64,000 nt of DNA, taken from contig CAYWNA010000029.1 of NCBI GenBank assembly GCA_964459305.1, positions 1 to 64,000 on the forward strand, written 5' to 3'. The position numbers and the translations under genes are program-made. The notes beneath the pieces were generated by a model. The model did not search any database and had not been told where the DNA came from. It saw only the letters and a program-made list of their open reading frames with translations. Below are positions 18,729 through 27,497 of the stretch, in pieces; the first letter of the stretch is position 1; every line of letters begins with the position of its first letter. Source of the stretch: CAYWNA01 sp964459305. Lineage in GTDB: Bacteria > Planctomycetota > Planctomycetia > Pirellulales > Pirellulaceae.

Positions 18729-19988
18729 TTATTGGTCGACGGTTCCTCGGTCATCCGGGAAGTCCCCGCCGCGCCGCGATGCAGCGACCATCAACACCAG
18801 GACCAGGGCCATCAGACCGGCGTCGATATAGTACGGGATGGAAAGGTCCAGCTTTAGCAACGGGATGCCGATCGCGGATCCGACGATGCGAGCCAGCGAG
18901 TTTACGCTCTGCCCAATTCCCAGGATGACGCCTTGCTTCGTGGGGTCGCTACGGCGGGAGAGCAGGGAATTCACGTTGGGCTGGATCAATGATACACCGG
19001 CGACCACGACTGCCAGGGCTGCCAGCAAGAGCCCGCTCGATGTGTAGTTGATCGCGGCCGCCATCATCGCGAAGCCGACGACAGAAAGGACCGCGCCCGC
19101 GGAAGCCAATCGGCCCTCGTCAATCCGACCCGCCAATCGTCGCGCGACGCCGCCTTGGACCAGGGCCAGGGTGAAGCCGATGTAAGCGTAGGTCAGACAA
19201 ACCTGCCCCCAACTGAAGCGGAAGGGGCTTTCTCGTGCCTCCCTGGTGCCTTTGATCAACATCGACAACGTGGTCTCTAAGTTTGCGAAAACGAAGATGC
19301 AAAGAAAAACCACGACCAGCAAAAGACCGATGGAGGGCGTCGACAACGATTGTCGAAATGCTCCGACGTCCAGAATCTTGCGTCCCGCGAGTTCGCTGTC
19401 CGGGCGTTTGGATTCCGGTAATTTGAAAATCGCCATGACGAGGGCCACGGCGGACAGCACCGCCGCGGCGTAACCCGGCCAAGGTCCCGGATCACCGCGC
19501 CCGCTGGGTACCGCCAAGAAACCCAGCAGTGGACCGAACGTGAATCCGAGACCGAAAGCCACGCCGATCAACGCCATCCCCTTGGGGCGTTTTTCTAGCG
19601 ACGTGGAATCGGCGATGTAGGCTTGGGCGGTCGGGATTGTCGCGCCCGCGATGCCCGCACCGATCCGAGAAACGAACAGGAGGGCAAGGCTGCCCAGGCT
19701 CGTCGCAATCCCGAAGAGCGAGTAGAAAACTACTGAACCTGCCAGGCCAATCATCAAAACCGGGCGCCGGCCGATGTGGTCCGAGATACGGCCCCAAACC
19801 GGCGCGAACACAAACTGCATGGCCGAAAAACTGGCCATCAACAGCCCCAATCGCCAGCCCGTTGGGTCTTCGGTGAACACGTCCGCATAGATCGGCAACA
19901 ACGGCAACACCATGCCGAAACCGAGCAGGTCAATAAAGACCGTCAAGAAGATAACGGCAAGCGAGCCTTTGCTGGGTTCGTCGTGCAT
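18729..19988 (-). CDS. MFS transporter, TetA-like drug/metabolite exporter family
   Basis: The protein has 419 residues with about twelve hydrophobic helices. The first helix, LAVIFLTVFIDLLGFGMVLP, and motif A between helices 2 and 3, GRISDHIGRRPVLM, are typical of the TetA branch of the major facilitator superfamily. GIAGATIPTAQAYIADST matches the helix 5 motif region, and the second half repeats the pattern less strictly. It should be a proton-coupled antiporter or exporter of small molecules; substrate is unknown and resistance should not be assumed. It is a single gene, with two palindromic repeats in its upstream region. Confidence 0.88.
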   Translation of the reverse strand: MHDEPSKGSLAVIFLTVFIDLLGFGMVLPLLPIYADVFTEDPTGWRLGLLMASFSAMQFVFAPVWGRISDHIGRRPVLMIGLAGSVVFYSLFGIATSLGSLALLFVSRIGAGIAGATIPTAQAYIADSTSLEKRPKGMALIGVAFGLGFTFGPLLGFLAVPSGRGDPGPWPGYAAAVLSAVALVMAIFKLPESKRPDSELAGRKILDVGAFRQSLSTPSIGLLLVVVFLCIFVFANLETTLSMLIKGTREARESPFRFSWGQVCLTYAYIGFTLALVQGGVARRLAGRIDEGRLASAGAVLSVVGFAMMAAAINYTSSGLLLAALAVVVAGVSLIQPNVNSLLSRRSDPTKQGVILGIGQSVNSLARIVGSAIGIPLLKLDLSIPYYIDAGLMALVLVLMVAASRRGGDFPDDRGTVDQ

Positions 19989-20050
19989 TTTCCATCAATC
20001 AGTTGAACGAGGGTGTCCGGGAATTCGACATGCGAGGCTACATGGTTTTC

Positions 20051-20121
20051 GGGAGGGCGAGGCTCCGGCCGAGCCGCGTGGCGGTTCCAGAAACTCGGCT
20101 CAGCAGGAGCCTCGCCCTCCC
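20051..20121. repeat. Palindromic repeat R2
   Basis: This is an inverted repeat with arms GGGAGGGCGAGGCTCC and GGAGCCTCGCCCTCCC, perfect over 16 bases, with a partly paired inner part (CGAGCCG against CTCGGCTC). Total length is 71 bases. It is in the upstream region of the MFS gene. It is REP-like; only one copy is seen in this window. Confidence 0.8.
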
Positions 20122-20147
20122 AATTCCCGGACACCCTCAAGTAAACG

Positions 20148-20296
20148 GCTGAGGATCGCTGCCGAAATTATGCCGGCATTTGCTCGATGTAGCCGAACTC
20201 GCCAGAGTTTGGTTTTTCCCGTGCAAAGCGACCAAAGTCTGGCGACTTCGGCTACCATGAATTCAGGGTCTATTTCCGAGCCGATCCTAAACCGCG
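20148..20296. repeat. Palindromic repeat family R1, copy 2 (long form)
   Basis: The core palindrome is 20189-20255 (GTAGCCGAACTCGCCAGAG to CTGGCGACTTCGGCTAC). Left and right flanks match copy 1: both have GGATCGCTGCCGAAA before the core and a CCTAAAC-type end after it. Confidence 0.85.
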
Positions 20297-20391
20297 TCAT
20301 TTTGCCTATCTGGGCCGATTGTACAATGCCACGGTCACCGAATTAGCTAACTTGGCTTTCCTGGGAGCGAGTCAAATCGTATCATGCCCAC

Positions 20392-21669
20392 ATGAAACGA
20401 ACCACTTTCGAACAACGTCGCGAATTGGAGGGTCTCGATTCGGAGACGCTCGCGGGGTATCAACTGGACAAGTTGAATTCGCTATTGGGTAAGGTTCTTG
20501 CTCGGAACCACTTTTATCGCGAAAAGCTGGCGGACTTGCAGTTGCCGCTTGAGTCCATGGACCAGTTGGCAGATCTGCCTTTCACTTTTAAGGATGAACT
20601 GGCAAATGCTCCGCACGAGGGTTTCACAGCAAACCTGACCTATCCCATCGAACGGTACATCCGCTTCCATCGCACCTCCGGAACGCGCGGCAGGCCGATG
20701 ATCGTGTTGGACACGGCGGAGGACTGGCAATGGTGGGTCGACACGTGGCAATACGTGCTTGACGCGGCTGAAATGGAAGCGGGCCATCGCGTCTTGATGG
20801 CGTTCTCCTATGGTCCTTTCATCGGCTTCTGGGCCGGACACGACGCAGCCGTTGCCCGCGGCGCGTTGGTCATTCCCGGCGGCGGACTCAGCACACTCGC
20901 TCGCCTGGAACTGGCCCAAACCAACCACGTGACTGCGATTTTCTGCACGCCCAGCTATGCCCTGCATATGTGCGAGGTCGCGGCTGAGAACCAGATCGAT
21001 CCGTCGTCGACGGACGTACGCAAGATCATCGTGGCCGGCGAGCCGGGCGGATCGGTTTCGTCGATTCGAGATCGCATCGAAAGTGAATGGAATGCCCGGG
21101 TTATCGATCATGCCGGCGCGTCCGAAGTGGGACCGTGGGGCTATGCCGACGCCGAAGGCAAGGGGCTGCATGTCGTCGAAAGCGAGTTCATTGCCGAATT
21201 CCTCTCGGTGGAGACCGGCCAGGCGGCTGGCGAGAAAGAACTGTCCGAATTGGTCTTGACCACTTTGAATCGCTCCGGCAGCCCGGTCATTCGTTACCGC
21301 ACCGGTGATCTGGTACAGCCGACTTGGAATGCGCCGGGCGACAATCGTTTCGTACTGCTCGAAGGCGGTGTGCTGGGGCGCGCGGACGACATGATGGTGA
21401 TCCGCGGTGTGAACATCTTCCCCAGTTCGGTCGAGCAGATTCTTCGCAGTTTTCCTGAGATCGTGGAATATCGTATGATCGCCCACAAAGCGGGCGAGAT
21501 GGACGCCTTGGCGGTCGAAATAGAGGATCGCCTGGACGATCCGGAGCGCGTGGCCAAGGAACTCCGGTTGCGTTTGGGCTTGAAAGTCGAGGTTCGCGGC
21601 GTGCCGCTCGGGTCGCTGCCGCGTTTTGAAGGCAAAGGAAAGAGGTTTGTGGACGAACGAGCTACTTGA
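20392..21669 (+). CDS. PaaK-like AMP-forming acyl/aryl-CoA ligase
   Basis: The protein has 425 residues. It resembles phenylacetate-CoA ligase: LLGKVLARNHFYREKL near the N-terminus, the phosphate loop HRTSGTRGRPMIV (~101-113), AGEPGGSVSSIRDRIE, HAGASEVGPWG, VIRYRTGDLVQP and VIRGVNIFPSSVEQIL before the C-terminal subdomain. The C-terminal FEGKGKRFVDER keeps a lysine-rich site where the catalytic Lys is expected. It should activate a carboxylic acid as adenylate and pass it to CoA or another thiol. The next gene starts inside its 3' end, so the two are co-translated. The true substrate is unknown. Confidence 0.85.
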   Translation: MKRTTFEQRRELEGLDSETLAGYQLDKLNSLLGKVLARNHFYREKLADLQLPLESMDQLADLPFTFKDELANAPHEGFTANLTYPIERYIRFHRTSGTRGRPMIVLDTAEDWQWWVDTWQYVLDAAEMEAGHRVLMAFSYGPFIGFWAGHDAAVARGALVIPGGGLSTLARLELAQTNHVTAIFCTPSYALHMCEVAAENQIDPSSTDVRKIIVAGEPGGSVSSIRDRIESEWNARVIDHAGASEVGPWGYADAEGKGLHVVESEFIAEFLSVETGQAAGEKELSELVLTTLNRSGSPVIRYRTGDLVQPTWNAPGDNRFVLLEGGVLGRADDMMVIRGVNIFPSSVEQILRSFPEIVEYRMIAHKAGEMDALAVEIEDRLDDPERVAKELRLRLGLKVEVRGVPLGSLPRFEGKGKRFVDERAT

Positions 21670-22903
21670 GTATTGTCGTGGGCAGTTCCCGGCCTTGCAG
21701 CGAGAGCTAAACGGCCAACCGGTTGTGTACTTCGACGGCCCCGCCGGGACACAGGTTCCGCAGAGCGTCATCGATGCGGTCTGTCACTACTACACCCACA
21801 ACAACGCGAACCACGGCGGTCTGTATGCTACCGGCCGCGAAAGCGACGCCGTACTGGATCAGGCGCACCGGGCGATGGCTGACCTGTTGGGGGCCGAAAA
21901 TCCCGATACGACCGCTTTCGGCCCCAATATGACGACATTGACGTTTGCGCTGTCACGCGCGCTGTCGAAGACTTGGAAAACCGGTGACGAAGTGATCGTC
22001 ACTCGGCTGGATCACGATGCGAACGTGACTCCGTGGGTGTTGGCGGCGCGTGATGCAGGGGCCACGGTCAAGTTTGTGGAAATCCATCGGGAAGACTGCA
22101 CCCTGGACCTGGACGATTTTCGTTCAAAGATCACCGACCGCACGCGACTTGTGGCGGTCGGCTGCGCGTCCAATTCAGTGGGCACGATCAACCCGGTTAC
22201 GGAGATTTGCCAGTGGGCTCGCCAAGTGGGGGCAGTGAGTTTCCTGGACGCCGTGCACTTTGCCCCACACGCCTTGATGGACGTCGAATTGTTCGGCTGC
22301 GATTTTCTCGCATGCTCCGCATACAAGTTTTTCGGCCCACACGTCGGCGTGATGTGGGGGCGTCGTGAACTGCTGGAGGAGTTGTCGGCATACAAAGTGC
22401 GACCAGCCACGAACTCGCTGCCCGGCAAATGGATGACGGGCACGCAGAATCACGAGGGCATCGCCGGTGCCCTCGCAGCAGTCGACTACTTGGCCGACAC
22501 AGGACGCCGTCATGCGGAAAACGAATCGCTCGACCGGCGAACCGCCCTGCGCGAAGCATTTTCGGCGATCGGCGACTACGAGCGACAATTGTTCGCGAGA
22601 CTGTTGGCGGGATTGGCCGAGTTGAAGGATGTGACGGCCTGGGGTATTACCGATCCAGATCGATTGACCCAGCGACTACCCACCGTATCGATCACCCACG
22701 CCCGGAGCCGGCCGGCCGAGTTGGCCGAGTACTTGGGAGATCACGGAATTTTCGTCTGGCACGGCAATTACTACGCCCTGCAATTGACCGAGACGTTAGA
22801 CCTAGAGCCCGAGGGCATGGTCCGCATCGGCCTGACCCACTACAACACGGCCGCTGAAGTGGACCGGCTACTCGACGCACTAGCCGCCCTGTCCGCGCAT
22901 TGA
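21647..22903 (+). CDS. Cysteine-desulfurase-like class V aminotransferase
   Basis: The start is placed at TTG 21647 because AGGAAAGAGG lies just before it, giving 418 residues and a 23-base overlap with the ligase gene; TTG 21626 is an alternative. Class V fold features are YFDGPAGTQVPQSVIDA, HHNNANHGGLYATGRES-like segments, FGPNMTTLTFALSRAL, VGCASNSVGTINPV and the PLP lysine in ACSAYKFFGPHVG. The C-terminal half has HGIFVWHGNYYALQL. It matches the VC1184-type cysteine-desulfurase-like group. No cysteine is visible in the loop that carries the catalytic Cys in IscS/SufS, so sulfur mobilisation is doubtful. It may act as an aminotransferase or lyase on the product of its neighbours. Confidence 0.82.
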   Translation: MWTNELLEYCRGQFPALQRELNGQPVVYFDGPAGTQVPQSVIDAVCHYYTHNNANHGGLYATGRESDAVLDQAHRAMADLLGAENPDTTAFGPNMTTLTFALSRALSKTWKTGDEVIVTRLDHDANVTPWVLAARDAGATVKFVEIHREDCTLDLDDFRSKITDRTRLVAVGCASNSVGTINPVTEICQWARQVGAVSFLDAVHFAPHALMDVELFGCDFLACSAYKFFGPHVGVMWGRRELLEELSAYKVRPATNSLPGKWMTGTQNHEGIAGALAAVDYLADTGRRHAENESLDRRTALREAFSAIGDYERQLFARLLAGLAELKDVTAWGITDPDRLTQRLPTVSITHARSRPAELAEYLGDHGIFVWHGNYYALQLTETLDLEPEGMVRIGLTHYNTAAEVDRLLDALAALSAH

Positions 22904-22969
22904 TCGTCAGATGCTATGCTAATGTCTGGCGACGCACCAGAGGCTGCATCGCTTTAGGGATGCCCAATC

Positions 22970-23752
22970 ATGATCGAAGATCTTCTTCCCCCGAAGACAC
23001 GGGAAACCGCTGGCAAGTGGCTCCGATTGCCGCAAAGCCGGCGGTTGGTCGTCGACCTGCTGCATTTTTCCCAGAAGGTCCCCGGCCAACCTCTGACGCG
23101 CAACTGCAATATCGCCCCGTTAGTTGGCCTGCGAAAGCAGGCGTCTCCGTCTATCGGTTGGGCTGCATTGTTCCTGAAAGCCTACTCGTTGGTCGCGGCC
23201 CGCCATCCGGATTTGCGGCGGGTCTACATGCCGTGGCCTTGGGCGCACGTGCACGAGTTTCCGTTCAACATTGCCCGCATGACAGTCTCCCGGTCGTACA
23301 AGGACGAGGATTGGGTCTTCTTCGCTAGGCTCATCCGCCCGGAGTTGCTTTCGTTGACCGAAATCCAGCAACGGATAGCCGATTTCAAACAACTGCCCAT
23401 CGAAGAGATTCCTCGCTTTCGACTGCAAGTCGTGTTTAGCCGTTTTCCAAGATTCTTGCGGCGGCTGGCGTGGTGGGTCTCGCTGAATGTTTCGGGTTAC
23501 ACACGAGCCGCTCGATTCGGAACGTTTGGGATGACGACCGTTTCGGCCCGGGGAGCCATCAGTATTCGGCCCCCTTCGATTCTCACAACCACCCTAACGT
23601 TCGGCCCAGTCGACCCATCGGGCGACGTGAGGATTACGCTGGTCTACGACCACCGACTGCTCGACGGCGGTCCCATTGCGGACTGCCTGGCCGAATTGGA
23701 AGAGACCTTGAATGGGCCCATCGTCGACGAGTTGCGGCAAATGATAGGATAG
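22970..23752 (+). CDS. Stand-alone E2-type (CAT-fold) acyltransferase without lipoyl domain
   Basis: The protein has 260 residues. The C-terminal VRITLVYDHRLLDGGPIADCL carries the DHRxxDG active-site motif of dihydrolipoamide acyltransferases (His228, Asp232), and GTFGMTTVSARGAISIRPP resembles the preceding E2 strand. No lipoyl or peripheral-subunit-binding domain is present, and the length fits the catalytic domain alone. It should transfer an acyl group between a thiol and an acceptor, as chloramphenicol acetyltransferase-fold enzymes do. It follows the ligase and the class V enzyme by 66 bases on the same strand. Together they suggest a small pathway: acid activation, nitrogen or sulfur chemistry, then acyl transfer (inference). 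Confidence 0.72.
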   Translation: MIEDLLPPKTRETAGKWLRLPQSRRLVVDLLHFSQKVPGQPLTRNCNIAPLVGLRKQASPSIGWAALFLKAYSLVAARHPDLRRVYMPWPWAHVHEFPFNIARMTVSRSYKDEDWVFFARLIRPELLSLTEIQQRIADFKQLPIEEIPRFRLQVVFSRFPRFLRRLAWWVSLNVSGYTRAARFGTFGMTTVSARGAISIRPPSILTTTLTFGPVDPSGDVRITLVYDHRLLDGGPIADCLAELEETLNGPIVDELRQMIG

Positions 23753-23780
23753 GATTCGCTTTCACGAAGGAGACGTAATC

Positions 23781-25883
23781 ATGAGACTTATACTCGCCCT
23801 GAGCGCCGTTATGTTCGCAATGCTGCTGACCGAATCCAAGGGATGGGCCAACCCGTTCTTCGCCGAATGGGACACGCCGTTCGACGTACCACCTTTTGAC
23901 CAGGTCAAACTGGAGCATTACAGGCCGGCTTTTGACGAGGGCATGGAACAGCACAAGAAAGAGATCGCGGCGATCATCGGGAACGGGGCCGCTGCCACCT
24001 TCGAGAATACGATTGAGGCGTTGGATCGCAGCGGTGCCATGCTGGATCGGGTGAGCCGCGTGTTCTTCGCCATGAGGTCGTCGATGACGAATGACGACAT
24101 CGAGGCCATCGCTAAGGACGTGGCGCCGGAGCTGTCCAAGCATCGGGACGAGATTCGCTTGGACGACTCGCTGTTTCAGAAGGTCAAGGCCGTCTACGAA
24201 AAAGGGGACAAACTCGATCTGGATCCGGAACAACTCAAATTGCTTGAGGAACAATACAAGGGCTTCGTCCGTGGTGGAGCGAAACTGCCTTCGGACAAAA
24301 AGGGCCGATTCAAGGAGATCAACGCCGAGTTGTCCGTGCTTTCGCTGAAGTTTGGCGAAAACGTGCTCAAGGAAAACAACCGGTTCGAGTTGGTCATCGA
24401 CGACAAAGCCGATTTGGCCGGCCTGCCAGAGGGTGTCGTTGCGGCGGCGGCCGAGGCGGCCGCTGATCGCGACCACGAAGGCAAATGGGTGTTCACACTC
24501 CACAAGCCGAGCATGATTCCGTTCCTGCAGTATTCGGAGAGGCGAGGGCTGCGCGAAAACATCTACAAGGGCTACATCAACCGCGGGAACCACGGCGACG
24601 AACTCGACAACAAGGAGATACTGGCCAGAATGGCCGCGCTCCGCATCGAGCGGGCCAAGCTGCTCGGGTACGAGACGCACGCACATTACGTGCTTGAGGA
24701 GAATATGGCCAAGAGGCCGGAGAACGTCTACGAGCTGCTCGACCAATTGTGGAAGCCAGCACTGAAGCGGGCCAAGATGGAAGCCGCCGACATGCAGAAG
24801 ATGATCGACGAGGAAGGCGGCGATTTCAAACTGGCGTCGTGGGACTGGTGGTACTACGCCGAGAGGGTCAAAAAGGCGAAGTACGACTTGGACGAGGAGA
24901 TGCTCCGCCCGTACTTCAAGCTGGAAAACGTGCTGAACGGTGCCTTCGAGGTGGCTACGCGCCTGTACGGGCTGCAGTTCGAAGAGCACACCGACGTGCC
25001 CAAGTACCACGAGGACGTGTCCGTGTTCGAAGTCAAGGAGGCCGACGGCACGCACGTAGGAATTCTGTACGTCGATTACTTCCCGCGTGCCAGCAAACGC
25101 GGAGGCGCCTGGATGGGAGAATTTCGCGAACAGTCAGAAGTGGATGAGAAAGATGTTCGTCCGGTGATCTACAACGTCGGCAACTTCTCGAAACCGATGG
25201 CCGACAAGCCGTCGTTGCTTTCGTTCGAGGAGGTGAACACCCTGTTTCACGAGTTCGGTCACGGGCTTCACGGGCTGCTTTCAGCTTGCACGTACGAGAG
25301 TCTGGCGGGCACCAACGTGTCGAGGGATTTCGTCGAGCTACCGTCGCAAATCATGGAGAATTGGGCATCCGAACCGGAAGTGCTCAAAATGTACGCGCGA
25401 CACTACGAGACTGGCGAGGCGATGCCGGACGAGCTGATCGAGAAGATCCTCAAGGCTCGGCACTTCAACCAAGGCTTCGCCACCACCGAGTACCTGGCCG
25501 CCTCGTTCCTGGACATGGACTGGCACACGATGACAGAGTCGAGGCCAGATGTGGACGTGCTGGAATTCGAAGACAAGTCCCTGAACAAGATCGGGCTCAT
25601 CCCAGAGATCATCTCCAGGTACCGCAGCCCGTACTTCCGCCACATCTTCGCCGGCGGGTACTCGTCGGGCTACTACTCGTACATCTGGGCGCAAGTACTC
25701 GATGCAGATGCATTTCAGGCATTCAAAGAGACCGGCGACCTGTTCGATCGCAAAACAGCCGCGGCATTTCGCGCAAACATCCTATCCAAAGGCGATACCG
25801 AAGACCCGATGACCCTGTACAAGCGGTTCCGTGGCAAGGAACCAGGTATCGAGCCGCTGCTTGAGCGCAAAGGGCTCAAATAG
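23781..25883 (+). CDS. Secreted M3 family zinc metallopeptidase (oligopeptidase A/Dcp-like)
   Basis: The protein has 700 residues with a good ribosome binding site (AAGGAGA) and signal peptide (MRLILALSAVMFAMLLTES, cleavage near GWA/NP). The M3 signature is FHEFGHGLHGLL at about residue 490, with the HExxH zinc ligands and the third ligand in the following EELP-like FVELPSQIMENWASE. Other family landmarks are YEKGDKLDLDPEQLKLLEE, RASKRGGAWMGEF, NQGFATTEYLAASFLDMDWH, and HIFAGGYSSGYYSYIW near the C-terminus. The length matches Dcp/OpdA. It should cleave oligopeptides in the periplasm. Confidence 0.93.
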   Translation: MRLILALSAVMFAMLLTESKGWANPFFAEWDTPFDVPPFDQVKLEHYRPAFDEGMEQHKKEIAAIIGNGAAATFENTIEALDRSGAMLDRVSRVFFAMRSSMTNDDIEAIAKDVAPELSKHRDEIRLDDSLFQKVKAVYEKGDKLDLDPEQLKLLEEQYKGFVRGGAKLPSDKKGRFKEINAELSVLSLKFGENVLKENNRFELVIDDKADLAGLPEGVVAAAAEAAADRDHEGKWVFTLHKPSMIPFLQYSERRGLRENIYKGYINRGNHGDELDNKEILARMAALRIERAKLLGYETHAHYVLEENMAKRPENVYELLDQLWKPALKRAKMEAADMQKMIDEEGGDFKLASWDWWYYAERVKKAKYDLDEEMLRPYFKLENVLNGAFEVATRLYGLQFEEHTDVPKYHEDVSVFEVKEADGTHVGILYVDYFPRASKRGGAWMGEFREQSEVDEKDVRPVIYNVGNFSKPMADKPSLLSFEEVNTLFHEFGHGLHGLLSACTYESLAGTNVSRDFVELPSQIMENWASEPEVLKMYARHYETGEAMPDELIEKILKARHFNQGFATTEYLAASFLDMDWHTMTESRPDVDVLEFEDKSLNKIGLIPEIISRYRSPYFRHIFAGGYSSGYYSYIWAQVLDADAFQAFKETGDLFDRKTAAAFRANILSKGDTEDPMTLYKRFRGKEPGIEPLLERKGLK

Positions 25884-25924
25884 CAATACAGCTCAATCCA
25901 CGAGCAGAATGTCACACGCTGCAG

Positions 25925-27280
25925 CTAAACCGTTGTCGTCTGACCCGGGGTGGCGATCGGATAGTGGCCGTCTTCGTTGGGTTCCAGCGGTGCCCTGTCG
26001 TCGAACGACGTTAGGCGATCAAAGTCGGCCAGCGCGATGTTCGACTGAATCGCGTCGTCCCACTTGATGACCTTGCCCGAATAAGTCGCCAGACGGCCGA
26101 GGATGGCGGTCATGGTGCTGGTGGCCCCGTAGTCGCCTTCGTTGTAGATTTCGCCGCGGCGCAATGCGGCGAACAGATCGTAGTGCTCCTCCTGGTGACC
26201 GCCGCCACCGCCTGTGCTTCGCCACACCAGCTCACGGCGAGGGTCGTAGATCTTGGAGCCGCTGATGTCCGCGGAGCCTTTGGTGCCGTGAGCGTGTTCC
26301 GACACGTTGTTCCAGCAGCCACGGATATGGCGGCATTGGCTGAACATTTTGGTGCCGTTGGCGTAGACGTACTCGCAGAAATGGTGGTCGTAGATTTCGC
26401 CGTGCTCCTTGCCGGTTCGCACCTGGCGACCGCCCATCCCGTTACACTCGACGGGGTGGCCGTCCATCAACCAATTGCTTACGTCCAAGTTATGAATGTG
26501 CTGCTCGACAATGTGGTCGCCGCAGAGCCAGTTGAAGTAGTACCAGTTGCGCATCTGGTATTCCAGTTCAGTCTGGCTTTCTTCGCGCGGGCGTACCCAG
26601 ACGCCTCCGCCGTTCCAGTACACGCGCGTGCAGATGATGTCGCCAATCGCTCCGTCCCGCAAACGAGCAATGGTCTCCTGGTATTTCTTCTCGTGATGAC
26701 GTTGGAGGCCGACCGCAACCATCAGGTTCTTGCTTTTGGCACCTTCGTTGGCTGCCAATAGACGTCGAACGCCCGGAGCGTCGGTTGCACAGGGCTTTTC
26801 CATGAACACATGTTTGCCGGCCTTTACCGCCGCTTCAAAGTGCATCGGTCGGAATCCCGGCGGCGTGGCCAAGATGATCAAGTCGATGTCGCATTCCAGG
26901 ACGTTCTTGTAGGCGTCAAAACCAGCGAACCGGCGTTTCTGGGGTACGTCGACCAAGTCGGGATGCTTGCTCCGCATGGATCGATAGGCGCCTTGAATAC
27001 GATCGGCAAAGACGTCGGCCATCGCAACCAGCTTCACGGGGCCGTTGGGCTTGATGTCATCCTTCTTCACTGTGTTCAATGCGTGCACAGCAGCGCCGGT
27101 TCCCCGACCGCCGCAACCGACCAGGCCAATTCGGATCTCGTCGCTGCCGTAGACGTGGGCTCCTCGGGCGACGCTCAAACCACCACCCACGGCGCCACCG
27201 GCAAACAGCAGCGAGGACCTCTTGATAAAGTCACGACGTGATGTGCTGTCGTTGGACTTGACCAACTTCTTTCTACTCAT
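25925..27280 (-). CDS. Tat-exported Gfo/Idh/MocA family oxidoreductase
   Basis: The protein has 451 residues starting at ATG 27280 (MSRKKLVKSND); upstream in-frame ATGs give an unnatural N-terminus. The twin-arginine signal is TSRRDFIKRSSLLFAGGAVGGG. The Rossmann NAD(P) motif is IRIGLVGCGGRGTGA, and HVFMEKPCATDAPG is the conserved EKP motif. The C-terminal alpha/beta domain contains HIHNLDVSNWLMDGHPVECNGMGGRQ. This secreted class is abundant in planctomycetes and is often linked to sugar or inositol derivatives; the substrate is not predictable here. It is convergent with the M3 peptidase gene. Confidence 0.92.
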   Translation of the reverse strand: MSRKKLVKSNDSTSRRDFIKRSSLLFAGGAVGGGLSVARGAHVYGSDEIRIGLVGCGGRGTGAAVHALNTVKKDDIKPNGPVKLVAMADVFADRIQGAYRSMRSKHPDLVDVPQKRRFAGFDAYKNVLECDIDLIILATPPGFRPMHFEAAVKAGKHVFMEKPCATDAPGVRRLLAANEGAKSKNLMVAVGLQRHHEKKYQETIARLRDGAIGDIICTRVYWNGGGVWVRPREESQTELEYQMRNWYYFNWLCGDHIVEQHIHNLDVSNWLMDGHPVECNGMGGRQVRTGKEHGEIYDHHFCEYVYANGTKMFSQCRHIRGCWNNVSEHAHGTKGSADISGSKIYDPRRELVWRSTGGGGGHQEEHYDLFAALRRGEIYNEGDYGATSTMTAILGRLATYSGKVIKWDDAIQSNIALADFDRLTSFDDRAPLEPNEDGHYPIATPGQTTTV

Positions 27281-27322
27281 CAGATGAGCTCCGGGCGCGG
27301 TAGTCCTGATTCCCCACAATCC

Positions 27323-27386
27323 GTAGCCGAATTCGCCAGAATTTGGAGTCCGGTCATGCCATCCAAAGTCTGGCGACTTCGGCTAC
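27323..27386. repeat. Palindromic repeat family R1, copy 3
   Basis: Core only, 64 bases. The left arm GTAGCCGAATTCGCCAGAAT and right arm CTGGCGACTTCGGCTAC pair with small mismatches. It is located upstream of the Gfo/Idh/MocA gene, in the 217-base gap after the ApbE gene. The rest of that gap shows no gene. Confidence 0.85.
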
Positions 27387-27497
27387 ACCGTCAGCCACAT
27401 CCCCGTATGGTGAGAAATCTTGGCCAGTCCTGGTGGCGGGTATGGCGGGTTCGGGGATGGCGCAGCCTACTTAGCCTACCTTCTCACGCCAAGCATT

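Larger units (their letters stand above)
19989..20391. other. Divergent intergenic region carrying two palindromic repeats
   Basis: This region separates the MFS gene (minus) from the PaaK-like ligase operon (plus), so it should hold both promoters. It contains repeat R2 (20051-20121) and the long-form R1 copy (20148-20296). Apart from these no coding frame or RNA gene is supported. Confidence 0.6.

Noticed and set aside
20482..21771. 429-codon open frame on the minus strand
   Set aside because: It is antisense to the PaaK-like ligase gene.
23634..25055. 473-codon open frame on the minus strand
   Set aside because: It is antisense to the M3 peptidase gene; no start signal and no recognisable motif.
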